Shown: positions 50,903 to 60,296, counted from the first letter of the stretch. The stretch: 64,000 nt of DNA from DASUAS01 sp963750045 (GCA_963750045.1 CAVVPD010000007.1:558001-622000), one strand, 5' to 3'. Notes: generated by a model not told the origin, from the sequence alone. Made by a program: numbers and translations.

Positions 50903-50941
50903 GCGTTCTCGTCCCCGCCGCTCCGGCGGGGACGAGAACGC
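50903..50941 (-). terminator. Strong hairpin terminator after the substrate-binding protein gene
   Basis: Perfect 17-bp stem GCGTTCTCGTCCCCGCC/GGCGGGGACGAGAACGC with a 5-nt loop, 8 nt past the stop codon at 50949. Confidence 0.8.
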
Positions 50942-50948
50942 CTTTGGC

Positions 50949-52283
50949 CTAGGACGCAGGTGCAGCCGTCGTGGTGGTCACGCCGGTACCGCCGTTGCTC
51001 TCGTACTGCTTGATGAGGGCGGGGTCGCCGACGATCTTGCCCTTGACCGGCTTGCCGTTGTTGTAGACCTTCCACTTGCCGTTCTTGACGCTCGCGAACC
51101 AGAGGCAACTGCTGGTCACGACCTTGCCGAAGTTCTCGGGGCTGAAGTTGCGCGGCGAGCAGGTGAGGCCGGCGTTGTCGTAGATGCCACCGTTGGTCTT
51201 GCGGATGCCGTCGACGAACCCCTGACGGGTCGGGTTCTTCCCGGCGTTCTGCAGCCCGACGATCGCCAGGTCGCACGAGACGTAGCCCGTGTACTCCCCG
51301 AATCCGGGGACACCGGTGAAGCCCGCGTACTTCTTGAGGTTCTGCTGGAACGTCTTGACGGCCTTGCCGCCCAGCTCGACCGGCTTGTACGCGGTCTGGA
51401 ACAGGTCGGTGTCGGTGAGTGTCGCCGCCGCCGGTTGGTCGAGGAGGGCCTGGCCGTACCCGGTGGCCGAGACCGTGGCCTTCATGGGGACGTTGTTCTG
51501 CTGCAGACCCTGCACGATGGCGATGTTCGTGCTGGTGTCCAGCGGCATGTAGATCGCGTCGGCGCCGGAGTTCTTCACGCCGAGCACGATCGGTCCCACG
51601 TCGGTGGTGCCGAAGTCGACCGAGGTGTTGAGGTATCCACTCTCGAGACCCGAGGCCTTCGCCGCGTAGGTCTCGGTGGCCTTGGCGGCCTCGCTCGACG
51701 ACGGGGACACGCCGTACCCGACCGCGGCAACGCTCTTGGCGCCGAGCTTCTTCATCACATTGGTCACGTTGTCGTACGTGATGCCGGGCACGGGGGTGCC
51801 GTCGCCGTACGCGGAGATGATGTTCTCGTTCCCCTTCTCGTAGTAGTAGGAGCCGTCGAAGCCGCCACCGAGCATCGGCACGTTTTCGTCGTTCAGGAAC
51901 CGGTAGGTCGTGAAGGCGAATGCGGAGTCGTTGATCACGATGAACGCGTTGCGGTTCTGGACCAGATCTTTCGCGGCGTTGAGGTTGTTGGCCGACTGGT
52001 CGTCGATGGCCTCGAGCTTGATCTTGCGGCCGTTCACACCGCCTTTCGCGTTCTCGGCGCCGATCCGAGCTTTGCAACCGGTGGTGGAGCCCTTGCTCGC
52101 CGACGCCGCGACCCCTGTCTCGGATGCGATGTAGCCGAGTGTGATGTCCTTGGCAGTGACGCCCGGGGTGCTCCCCGACTGGGCGCCCGCACTCGTCGCC
52201 GCGCTCAACCCGGCGCCCGTCGCAAGACCCACCCCGGCGAGCAGCGCGATCGCACGCAGCCCCCATGTCCTCGGTCGTTTCAT
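50949..52283 (-). CDS. ABC transporter substrate-binding protein (branched-chain amino acid type)
   Basis: 444 residues. Signal peptide about 1-35 (ending TSAGAQSG), then a two-lobed periplasmic-binding fold of type 1: DITLGYIASETGVAAS, GGVNGRKIKLEAIDDQSANNLNAAKDLVQ, NAFIVINDSAFAFTTYRFLNDENVPMLGGG and YTGYVSCDLAIVGLQNAGKNPTRQGFVDGIRK. Ligands of this class range from amino acids to amides and aromatics. No permease or ATPase gene is near, so it is an orphan here. The C-terminal Thr/Ala tail is low complexity. Strong terminator downstream. Confidence 0.87.
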   Translation of the reverse strand: MKRPRTWGLRAIALLAGVGLATGAGLSAATSAGAQSGSTPGVTAKDITLGYIASETGVAASASKGSTTGCKARIGAENAKGGVNGRKIKLEAIDDQSANNLNAAKDLVQNRNAFIVINDSAFAFTTYRFLNDENVPMLGGGFDGSYYYEKGNENIISAYGDGTPVPGITYDNVTNVMKKLGAKSVAAVGYGVSPSSSEAAKATETYAAKASGLESGYLNTSVDFGTTDVGPIVLGVKNSGADAIYMPLDTSTNIAIVQGLQQNNVPMKATVSATGYGQALLDQPAAATLTDTDLFQTAYKPVELGGKAVKTFQQNLKKYAGFTGVPGFGEYTGYVSCDLAIVGLQNAGKNPTRQGFVDGIRKTNGGIYDNAGLTCSPRNFSPENFGKVVTSSCLWFASVKNGKWKVYNNGKPVKGKIVGDPALIKQYESNGGTGVTTTTAAPAS

Positions 52284-52420
52284 GGTTCCCCCCTGGTGAG
52301 GACCCGCTGTCGGGTCATCGTGTTTCGATCAGCGCACAGTCACGCCGGGTCGAGCTTGATATGCCTGAGGCCGGCGATCTCCATGATCACATGGTTCGCG
52401 GCCGGGATCACCGCGGGCAT

Positions 52421-53713
52421 TCACTCCGCTGCCTCCAGGACGAGCGGCAGTTCCACGAGTCGTCGCACCATGAGGCTGAGGTGGTGGTGCAGGGGCGGGA
52501 CTTCCGGATCGATCGTGAAGGACGTCGTGCGCGCCAGCAGCTGTTCGAACGCGACCTTGGCCTCGACTCGTGCGAGCGGCGCACCGACGCAGAGATGGAT
52601 GCCCCACCCGAAGCCGACGTGCTGACGAGGATTGGGCCGATCGAGATCGATCTCGTCGGGGTTCGAGAATGCAGCACCGTCGCGATTCGCGGCGGGCCAG
52701 GCCAACACGAGCGTCGATCCCTCAGGAAGGGCCACACCACCGAGCTCGGTGTCGCGGACTACGTGCCGGTAATGGCCTCGGAAGGGCGGGTCGATCCGGC
52801 ACGCTTCCTCGACAAATGCCGGAATGAGCTGCGGCTCGCGTCGCAAACGGTCCTGGAGGTCGGGACGCTCAGCCAGGATTCGAACTCCGGTGCCGGTCAA
52901 GCTCGTCGTCGATTCGCCTCCGGCCGAGACCAACAGGAACAAGGTCGCGAGTGCCTCCACCTCGGTGAGCTCGCCGGCGTCGACCGCGCCTCCACACACC
53001 CCGATCAAGGTGTCTGGGTCGTACTGATGCGTCTCACGCATTGCGAAGTACGCGTCGACGACCGGTCCGACGTTCATCATGGGCGCACCGAGCTCGGCGA
53101 AGCGTTCGTCGGTCACGAACCCGCTGATCGCTTCGACCGATGCGTAGCCCTGTTCCTTGAGCGCGGGTGCCGCAGAGTCCTCGAGGCCGAGGACGCGAGC
53201 CACCATGACCATGGGAAGCGGCTCCGCGAGTTGGCTCATCCACTCGATGTGTCCAGCCGGCAGCGCCTCATCGAGCACACGGTCGACGAGCTCGCGGAAC
53301 TCGGGTTCCATCTCCTGCATGGCCGACGTGGAGAGGCGGGGGGTGATGACCTTGCGCTGCCGGGTGTGGTCAGGAGGGTCCGCGGTGGCGAGCACGGAAC
53401 CCTGGCTGGTGTCGATGTCCGAATCGGCGGACACGCCACGCAAACCCGGTGCCCCGTTGTTGGCGTGGTGGTGAAGGAACTGGCTGCTCACGCTGGAGTA
53501 TTGGCCTGGTTTGGCGACGACCTCGTGGATGAGGTCCATCCGCGTCACCAGGAACGTGCCGGCGCCGGGCAGCTCGTGCACAGGGTCCATGTCTCGCAGC
53601 CGCACGTAGTACGCGTACGGATCTTCGACGACTTCCGGATCAAACAGCGGATCGTTCACCGCACTGGTCAAGGCACACACCCCCGGGATCCCGCGCCTAT
53701 TTCCGTACACCAT
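52421..53713 (-). CDS. Cytochrome P450
   Basis: 430 residues, soluble bacterial class. The haem-binding loop is GFGWGIHLCVGAPLAR with its cysteine thiolate, the ExxR motif is in FVEEACRIDPP, and the I-helix reads LVSAGGESTTSLTG. TADPPDHTRQRKVITPRLS is the helix-C region. Redox partners are not encoded nearby. Start at ATG 53713, but a start a few codons downstream is also possible. The TetR gene ends 20 bp upstream on the same strand, so it is probably the local regulator. Confidence 0.9.
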   Translation of the reverse strand: MVYGNRRGIPGVCALTSAVNDPLFDPEVVEDPYAYYVRLRDMDPVHELPGAGTFLVTRMDLIHEVVAKPGQYSSVSSQFLHHHANNGAPGLRGVSADSDIDTSQGSVLATADPPDHTRQRKVITPRLSTSAMQEMEPEFRELVDRVLDEALPAGHIEWMSQLAEPLPMVMVARVLGLEDSAAPALKEQGYASVEAISGFVTDERFAELGAPMMNVGPVVDAYFAMRETHQYDPDTLIGVCGGAVDAGELTEVEALATLFLLVSAGGESTTSLTGTGVRILAERPDLQDRLRREPQLIPAFVEEACRIDPPFRGHYRHVVRDTELGGVALPEGSTLVLAWPAANRDGAAFSNPDEIDLDRPNPRQHVGFGWGIHLCVGAPLARVEAKVAFEQLLARTTSFTIDPEVPPLHHHLSLMVRRLVELPLVLEAAE

Positions 53714-53732
53714 ACCGAAAATTGGTGCGCAG

Positions 53733-54440
53733 TCAAGCTCGGTCTATGGGTAACGCTGTGCTCCCCTCACGGGTGCCGCGTGTGCGCGCCTTCGTCGTGG
53801 CCACCGACCGGGGCTCGAGTTTCGCCTTGAGGCCCTCGATCAAGGCGTCGAACCCGAACTCGAAGATCTCGTCGCGTGACAACTGCGTCTCGTCCGCGGT
53901 GGACTCCACGGCCGCCGCCGCGGGGCCGCCTGCGCCGACGACATCGACGTCGACGTCGATCTGGCCGACCATGAACGTGAAGAGCGCCGCAAAGGCGAGT
54001 GACGCGTCGGGTGGCGTGAAGCCGGCACTCGCCAGGATCGACATCACGCCTTCTGCCAATCGTGTGCCTTCGGCTGACTCGCGCCGATCGAACGACAAGC
54101 CCGGGAACTCGCCCAGGGCGCTGCGGGCATCGCGCTCGAGCTGCTTGAGTCGCTCCTCCCAAGGGCCCTCATCGGGCTCTGGGACCTGGACCGGGCGCAG
54201 GACGTGGTCGAGCACCAGCTCGTACAACGCGTCCTTGTTGGCGACGTAGTTGTAGATCGTCATCACTGGCACCCCGACGTGCTGCGCCAGTGCGCGCATG
54301 GACACGTCCTCGAGCGGCATCGCCCACGCGAGTTCGACCGCCGCGTCGACGACTTGCTCCTCGGTGAGCGACCGAGGGCGCCCTCGCTTCGCGCGAGCGT
54401 TCGTGGACGGCGTCAATTCGATTCGCCAACGGTAGGGCAT
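53733..54440 (-). CDS. TetR-family transcriptional regulator
   Basis: 235 residues. The N-terminal helix-turn-helix spans about 22-65: LTEEQVVDAAVELAWAMPLEDVSMRALAQHVGVPVMTIYNYVANKDALYELV. The C-terminal ligand-binding domain is helical with FPGLSFDRRESAEGTRLAEGVMSILASAGF and ALFTFMVGQIDVDVD. It lies directly upstream of, and probably with, the P450 gene, and likely controls it in response to a small hydrophobic molecule. Confidence 0.88.
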   Translation of the reverse strand: MPYRWRIELTPSTNARAKRGRPRSLTEEQVVDAAVELAWAMPLEDVSMRALAQHVGVPVMTIYNYVANKDALYELVLDHVLRPVQVPEPDEGPWEERLKQLERDARSALGEFPGLSFDRRESAEGTRLAEGVMSILASAGFTPPDASLAFAALFTFMVGQIDVDVDVVGAGGPAAAAVESTADETQLSRDEIFEFGFDALIEGLKAKLEPRSVATTKARTRGTREGSTALPIDRA

Positions 54441-54643
54441 CCCAGCGCGATGCGATCACCTACCGACCAGACGAGTGGCGCCGCAGGAACAGGTAGATAC
54501 GTTGCTGCTCATGTGCCGAGTGATCTTCGCTGCGTTCGACTCGCCCGACGTGCCGGACGGCACGCTCGGGGAGCACTGGGATGGCCGGGCAGTGGTGTCG
54601 ATGGCCAGCTCCACCTTCGAGCCCCTGACCAGCACCGGTGTCG

Positions 54644-54716
54644 TGGGCCGCCCGAGACTCGAACTCGGAACCTGCGGGTTAAAAGCCCGATGCTCTGCCA
54701 GTTGAGCTAGCGGCCC
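54644..54716 (-). tRNA. tRNA-Lys (anticodon UUU)
   Basis: 73 nt, no encoded CCA. Acceptor stem GGGCCGC/GCGGCCC, D arm GCTC...GAGC, anticodon loop CTTTTAA giving anticodon TTT, variable loop of 5 nt, T stem CCGAG/CTCGG with loop TTCGAGT, discriminator A. The anticodon stem has one mismatch at its outer pair (27-43). Its 5' half is copied at about 57551-57593 and in part at about 62028-62047, which marks it as an integration site. Confidence 0.95.
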
Positions 54717-54858
54717 GGTGCTGCACGATAACCCGCCGGCCTTAGTGGTCCGCCTCGGCGGCGAACCGACGTCGCCTCGCTCTGAAGTTGCGGCCAACCT
54801 GGTGGAGCTAGGCAGTCGACCTCCTCCGTAGGTTCGTTTCGCGTTCGCCCGGGGCCCT

Positions 54859-55810
54859 TCAGACGTCGTACACACCTTCGCTCAGGTTGATGCTCGTGAG
54901 CGCTCGCTGGTAGCTCTCCATTGCCTTCCGGATCTCGTTGCTGGCATGTGCCTGCACGCGAGCGAGAGCCGGTGAAATGGAGTCCGTGAGAGCGGCACGG
55001 GCCGCTTCGGCCCCCGCGCGTTCATCAGCGTCGCGGATGCCGGCGCGGGCCTCATTGATCTCGCCCTCGAGCCACGCCGTGGGTCATTTCCAGCTGCCCG
55101 TCGTAGACCTTGGCGATGAACCTTTGGCCAAGGCTGCGCCACTGGTCGCGGGCGAGCATGTGCAGGCCCCGCGGGTTGCCGTCAGGCCAGTCGGCAGTGG
55201 TGATATCGGGGTGGGCGCCCAACGCCTCGATGACGGCCCCCCACGCGTCGTCATACCTGGGGTCGCTGCCCATCAGCGGGCTGCTCAGCACTACTTGGGC
55301 CAACTCGCAGGTCTCAACCCAGCGCACGAGCTCCGCCGACGCCTCGTCCAGCTTCACGGCTACCGAATGAATGGCGTGAGGCTCCCATCGCCAGACCCTC
55401 TGGTCACGCCACAGCGCCCGCGCGAGGCGCGTCCCAAGGTGTTCAAGGAGCGGCGTATCCGTCCGCGGCAAAGACTCCAAGACGTCCTGCTCGAACCGTT
55501 CGTACTCCAGAGGATCCTCAGCAAGCGGCCCATCGGTGATGATCCCCAGCACCTTCGAGTATGCGCCGTGCTTCAAGGCGTTGGCACGCGAGACAGCCTT
55601 ACCGGCCTCCCAACGAGGACCGCGACTTTTGGCGCCGTTGAGCCGACGAGCCACAATCTGCTTCTCGGTGCGCGGCGGAGGCGGGGGCGGCTCCACCACC
55701 GGGGAAGTCATCACGGTTCCTGCCGGCTCCCGCTCGGGCGCAGGCTGCTCGACCTCGGGAGGTTCCGTCTCCTCGCCGTCGAGGGGGTACGGCCAGTTCT
55801 CGTCAACCAT
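54859..55810 (-). CDS. Phage/plasmid-type protein with NALKHG motif, frame broken near 55078
   Basis: About 316 residues after joining. A Pro/Glu-rich N-terminus, then ARRLNGAKSRGPRWEAGKAVSRANALKHGAYS (about 54-85), a module repeatedly found in poorly characterised phage and plasmid proteins, followed by a long helical region. Near 55078 one extra base breaks the frame; the helical sense continues WLEGEINEARAGIRDADERA and ends INLSEGVYDV before the stop at 54859. GGAAGGAA precedes the ATG. Not a known enzyme; it belongs to the first island module. Confidence 0.65.
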
Positions 55811-55910
55811 GGTTCATTCCTTCCGAATGCGGCAGGCATATCCCCGCCGTCACTACTTAGTTGGATGAACGCGTGGTCTGACTGGGTATAACTATCCCCA
55901 CTATGGCGCG

Positions 55911-56207
55911 GTGCCACGTTGTCGCCTTACGACGGCGGATCGGAAGCGAGCGAGGGAGCTCGGTCGCACGCTGGAGAGGGAACGAAACGCGCGCGGATGG
56001 TCAATCCGAGAACTTTCGGATCGGGCCGGCGTTCAGTACGAGACGACTCGGGCGCTGCTCGTTGGTCGGAATGCGGGCCCAAGCTTCTTCCTCGTGAGCG
56101 CCGTCGCCGCCAGTCTGGGGCTCTCGCTCGAGGCACTCGCAGACGTCAAGGCACGCCGACTCGACGTCGAGCTCGAGGAGCGAACGAGAGAATGCGATGG
56201 TGACTAG
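55911..56207 (+). CDS. XRE-type helix-turn-helix regulator
   Basis: 98 residues. The DNA-binding part is RELGRTLERERNARGWSIRELSDRAGVQYETTRALLVGR, a lambda-repressor-like fold, then a short helix FFLVSAVAASLGLSLEALADVKARRL. It starts at the GTG at 55911, 6 nt after a CACTAT sequence that could be its -10 box. It is divergent from the NALKHG-motif gene and probably controls this island module. A tandem 18-bp repeat covers its stop codon. Confidence 0.8.
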   Translation: MPRCRLTTADRKRARELGRTLERERNARGWSIRELSDRAGVQYETTRALLVGRNAGPSFFLVSAVAASLGLSLEALADVKARRLDVELEERTRECDGD

Positions 56208-56234
56208 CGAGACCTTGGTGACTAGCGAGACCTT
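56199..56234. repeat. Tandem 18-bp repeat, two copies
   Basis: GGTGACTAGCGAGACCTT twice without a gap; the first copy contains the stop codon of the HTH gene. Confidence 0.85.
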
Positions 56235-56780
56235 GCCAAACGGCGAGGCTCACTGCTGACAGCGGGCAAGTGTTCCCACGTCCATCGAGGATCGGCGGGT
56301 CGATGATGTCGCGTCGTCGGCCACCGGACATCGGAAACTCGTCGAAACAGTCGGGTGTGATCTCAGCGGATGAAAGGCCCAAGCCCGAAGCGGCCCCGCA
56401 CGATCTACCAGGTGAGCCAGCCCTCCGTGCGCCTTGGCGCAGGAGTGTCGGGCTGCAGCCGTGCGCGGTGACGGTTCCTGCGCCACCAGGCACGACGGTG
56501 CGCCTTGGTCTCCTTCGCCAGCCAGCGCGGCGGATCTCGTCGCATCGTCCTGCTCACAGCGTCGACGGTAGACCACCCGCGCACGTCAATGTTCGTTGCG
56601 CGCAACAGCGTGATGGAAGAGTCTCGTCGACCGCAGGCAACGCTTCGCGGGTTCCGTCCACGGCTCCGACCGTTCGCAAGGGCGCCCAGAAACAGTGATC
56701 CAGATGTCACACGTGTGCGTTGCGGGCGGAACGTTGGCTCGTGACTCCGATGTCGTTGGGGATCCTCGTCGCCCTGCTCG
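56208..56780. other. No recognisable gene between the HTH gene and the integrase
   Basis: About 570 bp. Open frames on both strands here have no conserved features and unusual composition for this window. I see only the second copy of the tandem repeat and no clear RNA structure. Confidence 0.5.
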
Positions 56781-57550
56781 CTACCCGAGCAGTTCGCCGA
56801 TGGCACGCAGCTCGTCCTTGGTGATCGCGGTCACTGGACGCCAAGAAGTGCGCGTACACACCCAAGGTCGTGGCGGCGTTGGCGTGCCCGAGCCGTCCGC
56901 TCACCGTTCGGACGGGCACGCCGGCGGCAAGGAGCTGCGTTGCGTGCGCGTGCCTGAGGTCATGAAGCCGAACGCCATGGAATCCGAGACGGTCACGAAG
57001 GACCATGAAGTTGTGACTCACGTTGTCCGGATACCAGGGTCGGGCGCCGTCGAGTTCGTGGCTGAAGAGATACGCCTCCGGCGACATCGAGATGCCCTCG
57101 GCGCCTGCGCCGCGCCTGCAAGAAGGAGCGCTGGTCTTCCAAGATGGCGAGGGTCGTCGAGTCGAGAGCGATCTTGCGGATCGAGCGCGTCTTCGTCGTC
57201 TTGACCACGGTGCTCTGTCCCCTGACGGTGATCAACGCTCGACGAATGATGAGCGTTCGCGCATCGAAGTCGACATCGCTCCAACGCAACGCACACGCCT
57301 CGCCACGTCGAAGGCCCGTTGCCGCCATCAGCCGGAGGAGCCGCGCGAACGGCGGGTTCGTCTTCTGCGCCGCCGCAATCAGCGCCTGTACCTGATCGAC
57401 ATCAGGCGGGTCGACCTCGGCACGACGCAACCTCGGCGGAGATGCCTGCAACGCGGGATTCGACTCGAGCAGACCCCACTTCACAGCCTGCGCAAGTCCA
57501 CATCGGATGATCGAGTGCGTATGGCGCACCGTGCCGGTCGCCAGGCCCTG
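56781..57550 (-). pseudogene. Tyrosine-type integrase, N-terminally truncated, two frame breaks
   Basis: The catalytic domain is complete: ATGLRRGEACALRWSDVDF (first Arg), LHDLRHAHATQLLAAGVPVRTVSGRLGH (HxxR and GH), and GVYAHF with the nucleophilic Tyr. Before it lies only part of the core-binding domain (ATGTVRHTHSIIRCGLAQAVKWGLLESNPAL); the N-terminal arm-binding domain is missing where the frame enters the partial tRNA copy near 57551. Extra bases near 57112 and 56838 break the frame; joined across them the protein ends ITKDELRAIGELLG. It probably inserted the first island module. Confidence 0.75.
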
Positions 57551-57593
57551 GTTACGACGTAGCCCGATGCTCCACCAGTTGAGCTGATGGCCT
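57551..57593. repeat. Partial tRNA-Lys copy (attachment-site remnant)
   Basis: Read on the minus strand it copies the D arm and 5' anticodon-stem strand of tRNA-Lys: AGCTCAACTGG then GAGCATCGGGCT are shared. The rest of the tRNA is absent, so it is not a functional tRNA gene. It adjoins the truncated integrase. Confidence 0.7.
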
Positions 57594-57663
57594 GGGTCCG
57601 TCACGATTGCGGGAAGGAGAGCGTTCGGCGGTCGCCGACCACGAAATCGTTGGAGGGGGAGTC

Positions 57664-59061
57664 GTGACCTCGATCGAGACGGACTACCTGGTGATCGGTG
57701 CAGGGGCAACCGGTATGTCATTCGTCGACGCCCTGATCGATGCCGACCACGACTGTGACGTGGTCATGGTGGATCGCCGGCACGCCCCGGGCGGCCACTG
57801 GAACGATGCCTACCCGTTCGTCCGTCTCCATCAGGCGGCCGCCTGCTACGGCGTCAACTCGCGACCCTTGGGCACCGATCAGCTCGACGAGCGCGGCCTG
57901 AACGCCGGCCTGTACCAGCGAGCGGATTGCGTGCAGATCTGTGACTACTTCCGCCGCGTGCTGGACGAGCACCACGTGGCGTCGGGACAGGTGCGGTTCT
58001 TCCCGATGTCCAACTACTTGGGGCTTGAAGCCACGGATGTCGCCTTCGTTGCCGCCCTCACGGGAGCGACGACGGAGGTCAAGGTCCGACGTGCCGTCGT
58101 CGACGCCCGCTATCTCGAACCAACGATCCCGTCGCGGCATACGCCCTCCTTCACGATCGACACGGATGTCCGATGCGTTTCCGTGAACGAGCTGCCCGAC
58201 GTCAAGGAACCTGCGACGGGTTACACGATTATCGGCGGCGGTAAGACCGGCTCCGACGCGTGCACCTGGCTGCTCGAGAACGGTGTCGATCCCGACCACA
58301 TCCGGTGGGTGCGGGCCCGCGACGCGTGGATGTGGAACCGCGCTTACCTTCAGCCCCTCGAACTCGTGACCGACACCGTCGACGGGGTGTCGCGCTGCGC
58401 CGAAGCGTCGGCGGAGGCCGACAGCATCGACGACCTGTTCGCGCGGCTCGAAGCCTGCGACCAGCTGCTCCGCCTCGACGAGAAGACCGTGCCGACGATG
58501 TACCACGGCGCGACGCTGACCGTCGCCGAGCTGGAGCGTCTGCGGACGATCGAGAACATCGTGCGACTCGGGCGCATCAAGACGATCCGCGCCGACCAGA
58601 TCGTGCTCGAACGAGGAACGATCCCGACCGACCGCGGGCAGCTCCATGTCGACTGTTCCGCTGCCGGGCTCGGCAAGGCGCCAGCCCGCCCGATCTTCGA
58701 ACGTGGGCGCATCACCCTCCAGTGCATCAGCACGGTGTTCCCGACGTTCAACGCCGCGGTCATCGGCTACCTCGAAGCGAGCCGAGGCGACGACGAGGTC
58801 GCCAAATCCCGACTCTCGCCCACGAATCGCTATCCCGAAGCAGCAGAGGACTGGATACCGAACATGCACGGCCAGTTGGAGTCGCTCGGTCTGTGGAACG
58901 CCGAACCCGACATGACGACGTGGTTGGAGTCGAGCCGCCTGAACATCGCCCGGGGGATGTTCGACAAGGCAGACGAACCTCGGATGGCTGAGGCGATCAC
59001 GAGACTCGTCACGTACACCGAACCCGCCGTGCAGAACCTGGAAAGGCTCAACGGGGCCTGA
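57664..59061 (+). CDS. FAD/NAD(P)-dependent oxidoreductase (monooxygenase-like)
   Basis: 465 residues. FAD site YLVIGAGATGMSFVDALIDADHDCDVVMVDRR at the N-terminus, a flavin-monooxygenase-like GGHWNDAYPFVRLHQAAACYGV, and a second Rossmann site YTIIGGGKTGSDACTWLLENG near 195 for NAD(P). HVDCSAAGLGKAP is a later FAD-associated block. It starts at the GTG at 57664, behind GGAGGGGGA. It is the largest gene of the second island module. Substrate unknown; Baeyer-Villiger- or N-hydroxylase-like activity is possible, but the diagnostic fingerprints are not clear. Confidence 0.78.
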   Translation: MTSIETDYLVIGAGATGMSFVDALIDADHDCDVVMVDRRHAPGGHWNDAYPFVRLHQAAACYGVNSRPLGTDQLDERGLNAGLYQRADCVQICDYFRRVLDEHHVASGQVRFFPMSNYLGLEATDVAFVAALTGATTEVKVRRAVVDARYLEPTIPSRHTPSFTIDTDVRCVSVNELPDVKEPATGYTIIGGGKTGSDACTWLLENGVDPDHIRWVRARDAWMWNRAYLQPLELVTDTVDGVSRCAEASAEADSIDDLFARLEACDQLLRLDEKTVPTMYHGATLTVAELERLRTIENIVRLGRIKTIRADQIVLERGTIPTDRGQLHVDCSAAGLGKAPARPIFERGRITLQCISTVFPTFNAAVIGYLEASRGDDEVAKSRLSPTNRYPEAAEDWIPNMHGQLESLGLWNAEPDMTTWLESSRLNIARGMFDKADEPRMAEAITRLVTYTEPAVQNLERLNGA

Positions 59062-59268
59062 CGACCCCACACGGTGGACGTTCGAAGCGTCGCCGATCGT
59101 CGGCGTAGCACTTCTCCGCGACAACGCCTTCCGCAGGCGTCGGATGACTGTTCCAACGGTTGCTTGGCGCTGGCTTTGTAACGGACGCACCACTCGGGCC
59201 AAAGACGTTCCCCTCCTTGACCCGGCGATCGGGGACACTCGCGCTGTTCAGTTGCGACGCCGCGGCAT

Positions 59269-59685
59269 TCAGCTGGTTGTTGCCTGCCAACTGCTGATCC
59301 GGGTGATCTCGATAAGCAGCACGGGCCCCGTCGGGCGCTGCTCGCGATATTGACCGTACTTCGCGGCCAGCAGGTCGACTGCCTCCTCGCGCGCGCTGCC
59401 GTGCTCGATCACCCGGCCACGCCCCGAGATCCGTACCCACCACAACAATGACCAGTCGTCGTCGTAGTAGTCGACCATCAACTGAACATCTGGCGTCCGA
59501 CGTACGTTCTCCAGTCGCCGCAGCTGCAACGTCCGCTTCGGCTTCCCGTCGACGACCGACACGACTTGATCATCGGACATCGCGAAGCAGATCGGCACGA
59601 CGTGCGGCCGCCCGTTCGCATCCACCGATGCCAGTCGCCCAACTCGCGCCGCGGCGATTCTCCGTCGTGCCTCTTCTTCAAGCAT
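59269..59685 (-). CDS. PPOX-class F420-dependent oxidoreductase-like protein
   Basis: 138 residues with the split-barrel flavin/F420 fold: EEARRRIAAARVGRLASVDANGRPHVVPICF at the start, VSVVDGKPKRTLQLRRLENVRRTPDVQLMVDYYDDDWSLLWWVRISGRGRVI in the middle, a form typical of small actinobacterial F420-linked PPOX proteins. ATG at 59685, although an in-frame start further upstream exists. It lies alone on the minus strand within the second island module. It may reduce a small exogenous compound. Confidence 0.78.
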   Translation of the reverse strand: MLEEEARRRIAAARVGRLASVDANGRPHVVPICFAMSDDQVVSVVDGKPKRTLQLRRLENVRRTPDVQLMVDYYDDDWSLLWWVRISGRGRVIEHGSAREEAVDLLAAKYGQYREQRPTGPVLLIEITRISSWQATTS

Positions 59686-59795
59686 CCGGCCATCTTCGCC
59701 TCCCCGCGGCGCTCCGAAGACGACTTGCACCGCAATGCGCATAGCCGCGCTGGTAGGGGCGGCCCATCCGGCGTTCTGGGATGCGGCTCGAACGA

Positions 59796-60296
59796 TCAAG
59801 CGCCCCCGTCGAGGATCGGCCGAGGCATGCCAGGCGCGACGGTCCTGGCCAGGATCCCAAGCGTCGCTCGCAGCGCCGATTCGGGAACGATCGGGAACGG
59901 GATCGTCTCGCGGTACTGCTCGTGAATGCCCGACCAGTCGTAGAACTGGGTCACGACGCAGCCCTCGGGAATCTCTTCGATCTCGTAGCCGTACACGTGC
60001 CCGATCGACGGTTGGAGGAACGCGCTCTCGATCGTCCATGCGATGCGCCGGTCCTGTTCGAACTCGGTGATCCGCACGCCGACGTCGTAGAGCCCGAGGG
60101 GGAAGTCGTTGAGCGCTTCCCGGTCCATGTGGACGGTGAAGACGTCTCCGACTGCCGTCGCACGGTCACCGGACGCGGACATCAGCATCCCGGACGCGTC
60201 GATGGCTACGTGCCCCTCAGGGCTCGACACGATGGCGAACACCTCCGAAGGCGTCGCCGCGATGGCCCGGCTGACTTCAATGCGCTGATCACTCAT
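59796..60296 (-). CDS. SRPBCC (START-like) domain protein
   Basis: 166 residues. The lipid/polyketide-binding helix-grip fold begins IEVSRAIAATPSEVFAIVSSPEGHVAIDASG, then GDVFTVHMD, FEQDRRIAWTIE and YDWSGIHEQYRETIPFPIVPE, and ends in a long C-terminal helix LRATLGILARTVAPGM. Such proteins bind or transform hydrophobic ligands. ATG at 60296. It lies near MarR and an alpha/beta hydrolase gene in the island. Confidence 0.78.
   Translation of the reverse strand: MSDQRIEVSRAIAATPSEVFAIVSSPEGHVAIDASGMLMSASGDRATAVGDVFTVHMDREALNDFPLGLYDVGVRITEFEQDRRIAWTIESAFLQPSIGHVYGYEIEEIPEGCVVTQFYDWSGIHEQYRETIPFPIVPESALRATLGILARTVAPGMPRPILDGGA

Noticed and set aside
54475..54705. A small plus-strand protein gene over the tRNA-Lys
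   Set aside because: It runs antisense through the tRNA and has no conserved features.
56250..56806. Two overlapping minus-strand frames between the HTH gene and the integrase
   Set aside because: Cys/Arg/His-rich composition without any recognisable fold; probably non-coding.
7789..57112. Programmed +1 frameshifting at GCG codons as a genome-wide mechanism
   Set aside because: GCG is used in frame throughout the same genes without any shift, and the affected genes share no function. Sequence error explains the data more simply, though raw reads are needed.
57551..57593. A second functional tRNA gene
   Set aside because: Only the D arm and part of the anticodon stem are present; T arm and acceptor 3' strand are missing.
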